A DNA stretch of 7,555 bases from an uncultured Verrucomicrobiales bacterium. Its GTDB lineage: Bacteria; Verrucomicrobiota; Verrucomicrobiia; Verrucomicrobiales; Akkermansiaceae. The DNA is taken from assembly GCA_937952875.1 (NCBI GenBank), contig CALFDI010000375.1, forward strand, positions 1 through 7,555, read 5' to 3'. Position numbers and translations under genes: made by a program. The notes below the pieces were generated by a model that saw only the letters and a program-made list of their open reading frames with translations, did not search any database and was not told where the DNA came from. This document shows positions 5,879 to 7,555 of this stretch, piece after piece. Every line of letters starts with the position of its first letter. Positions within the stretch are counted from its first letter, which is position 1.

Positions 5879-7555
5879 ATGCCCTCAATCGAAAGATACC
5901 TTCGCCTCTCCGGTTCCGAAGCCTATAACCATACACCTGACAAAAACTTCCTCATGATCGGGGAACGCACAAACGTCGCTGGTTCTCCTCGGTTCCGTAA
6001 GCTGATCAAGGAAGGCGATCTTGAATCCGCCCTCACGGTCGCTCGCCAGCAGGTTGAAAATGGAGCGAATGTCATCGACATCTGTTTCGATGACGGACTC
6101 ATCGATGGTAAGGCCATGATGGCTCGATTTCTCGATCTGTTACAAGGCGAGCCAGATATCGCGAAGGTTCCCATCATGATTGATTCCTCGAAGTGGGAAA
6201 TCATCGAAGAAGGATTAAAACATCTGCAAGGCAAAGGTGTCGTCAACTCGATCTCACTCAAAGAAGGCGAAGACACATTTCGAAAGCATGCGCGGCACAT
6301 CATGAAATATGGTGCTGCAGTGGTCGTCATGGCCTTTGACGAAAACGGCCAAGCAGCCACATACGACGAAAAAATTCGTATTTGTAAGCGCGCCTACGAC
6401 ATTCTCGTAGATGAATGTAACTTCCCTGCTGAGGATATCATCTTCGACCCAAACATCCTCACTGTCGCCACAGGCATCGAAGAACATAATAATTACGGCG
6501 TCGACTTTATCGAAGCGACTCGCTGGATTAAGCAAAATCTCCCTGGCGCAAAAGTCTCAGGCGGTGTTTCTAACATTTCCTTCTCATTCCGAGGAAATAA
6601 CATCGTCCGCGAAGCTATGCACTCAGCCTTTCTCTACCATGCAGGCAAGGCTGGCATGGACATGGGTATCGTGAATGCAGGCATGTTAGAGGTCTATGAC
6701 GAGATCAAACCTGAGCTCCTCAAAGCAGTCGAAGATGTCTTACTTAACCGTCATCCAGACGCCACAGAAGCTCTGCTCGATCTCGCTGAAGAGTTCAAAG
6801 GCGTTGGCGGCAAGAAGAAAGAAGTCGATCTCAGCTGGCGTGAGACTTCGGTCGAAAAACGCCTCGAATACGCTCTTCTCAAAGGCGTTGCTGACTTCAT
6901 TGACGAAGACACTGAAGAGGCTCGCCTCAAATATCCACGCCCTCTCAATGTCATCGAAGGTCCTCTTATGGACGGCATGGGAATCGTAGGAGACCTCTTT
7001 GGTGAAGGCAAAATGTTCCTCCCGCAGGTGGTGAAATCCGCTCGCGTGATGAAGAAAGCTGTCGCCTGGCTTTTCCCCTTCATGGAAGAGGAGAAAGAAG
7101 CTGGACTCATCGCTCAGATCGCGCGCATCAAGTCTGAAGATTCTAGTATTTCTGACGAGCAAGCGCGCATCATTGCCGAAAAAGAAAATTCCGCTGGTCG
7201 TGTTCTCATGGCCACAGTCAAAGGAGATGTTCACGATATTGGTAAAAATATCGTCGGAGTCGTGCTCGCCTGTAACGGCTTCGAAGTCATCGACATTGGT
7301 GTCATGGTTCCACCGCAGAAGATCATCGATGCCGCGAGAGAAAAGCAGGTCGACGTCGTCGGGCTCTCTGGCCTCATCACACCATCATTAGACGAGATGG
7401 TCACTGTCGCCCAGATGATGGAGAAAAATGAGCTCGCTCATATACCCATCCTCATCGGCGGAGCGACGACATCTGCAGCGCACACCGCGATTAAGATCGC
7501 TCCACACTATAGCGGCAGTATTTTCCACGTATTAGATGCCTCGCGTTCAGTGCCA
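5879..7555 (+). CDS. metH: Methionine synthase, pterin-, cap and cobalamin-binding domains (runs off right edge)
   Basis: 559 codons are open to the window edge. The protein matches MetH from just before its second domain. The pterin-binding barrel (about 20-290) has [20 protein letters not shown] (24-43), [13 protein letters not shown] (97-109), [20 protein letters not shown] (187-206) and [15 protein letters not shown] (226-240). The cap region (about 320-405) has [20 protein letters not shown] (360-379) and [19 protein letters not shown]. The Rossmann-type cobalamin domain begins near 441 with [12 protein letters not shown] (449-460), where His452 is the cobalt ligand of the DxHxxG motif. 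[13 protein letters not shown] (495-507) and [15 protein letters not shown] follow. Extra residues of about 410-436 lie between cap and cobalamin domains compared with E. coli. The rest of the cobalamin domain and the presumed AdoMet-binding reactivation domain lie beyond the edge. The protein transfers the methyl group of 5-methyltetrahydrofolate to cobalamin; homocysteine binding must come from the preceding gene. The ATG at 5879 has no Shine-Dalgarno sequence, but the MetH-like sequence begins right there ([11 protein letters not shown], 7-17). Confidence 0.93.
   Translation, partial: MPSIERYLRLSGSEAYNHTPDKNFLMIGERTNVAGSPRFRKLIKEGDLESALTVARQQVENGANVIDICFDDGLIDGKAMMARFLDLLQGEPDIAKVPIMIDSSKWEIIEEGLKHLQGKGVVNSISLKEGEDTFRKHARHIMKYGAAVVVMAFDENGQAATYDEKIRICKRAYDILVDECNFPAEDIIFDPNILTVATGIEEHNNYGVDFIEATRWIKQNLPGAKVSGGVSNISFSFRGNNIVREAMHSAFLYHAGKAGMDMGIVNAGMLEVYDEIKPELLKAVEDVLLNRHPDATEALLDLAEEFKGVGGKKKEVDLSWRETSVEKRLEYALLKGVADFIDEDTEEARLKYPRPLNVIEGPLMDGMGIVGDLFGEGKMFLPQVVKSARVMKKAVAWLFPFMEEEKEAGLIAQIARIKSEDSSISDEQARIIAEKENSAGRVLMATVKGDVHDIGKNIVGVVLACNGFEVIDIGVMVPPQKIIDAAREKQVDVVGLSGLITPSLDEMVTVAQMMEKNELAHIPILIGGATTSAAHTAIKIAPHYSGSIFHVLDASRSVP

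Noticed and set aside
6740..7234. Minus-strand 164-codon ORF, the longest antisense frame
   Set aside because: It is fully antisense to the conserved MetH cap and cobalamin region. Its open frame follows from codon bias in metH, and no domain is recognisable.

Overview
The window looks like a chromosomal stretch from a Gram-negative, heterotrophic bacterium of moderate GC content. The best guess is Verrucomicrobiota (marine Opitutae/Puniceicoccales type). The reasons are a PEP-CTERM sorted surface protein, a DUF2868 membrane protein, a methionine synthase divided into two polypeptides, and starts that mostly lack a Shine-Dalgarno sequence. This placement is inference; no rRNA or other marker gene is present.

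Layout. Positions 1-533 (minus strand) hold the first 177 codons of a class IV aminotransferase, IlvE, which runs off the left edge. A divergent intergenic region (534-791) carries a 10-bp hairpin and an AT-rich 9-bp inverted repeat. Positions 792-1739 (plus) encode a 315-aa exported PEP-CTERM protein with a TTG start. It is followed after 24 nt by selO (1764-3155, plus), a complete protein adenylyltransferase. SelO converges on a DUF2868 membrane protein (3158-4555, minus), with only 2 nt between the two stop codons.

A second divergent intergenic region (4556-4744) contains a nested stem structure just upstream of the methionine synthase genes. The homocysteine-binding domain of MetH is a stand-alone 361-aa gene (4745-5830). 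The pterin-binding, cap and cobalamin-binding domains start 48 nt later in a second gene (5879 to the right edge, 559 codons seen). The two halves share one reading frame and are divided by a single TAG codon.

Functionally this is mostly housekeeping metabolism: branched-chain amino acid transamination, methionine synthesis and AMPylation by SelO. One surface protein and one little-characterised membrane protein accompany it. No mobile element, CRISPR array, tRNA or rRNA was seen. The points most worth checking are the split methionine synthase and the structured leader in front of it. I found no clear sign of a wholly new multi-gene system.
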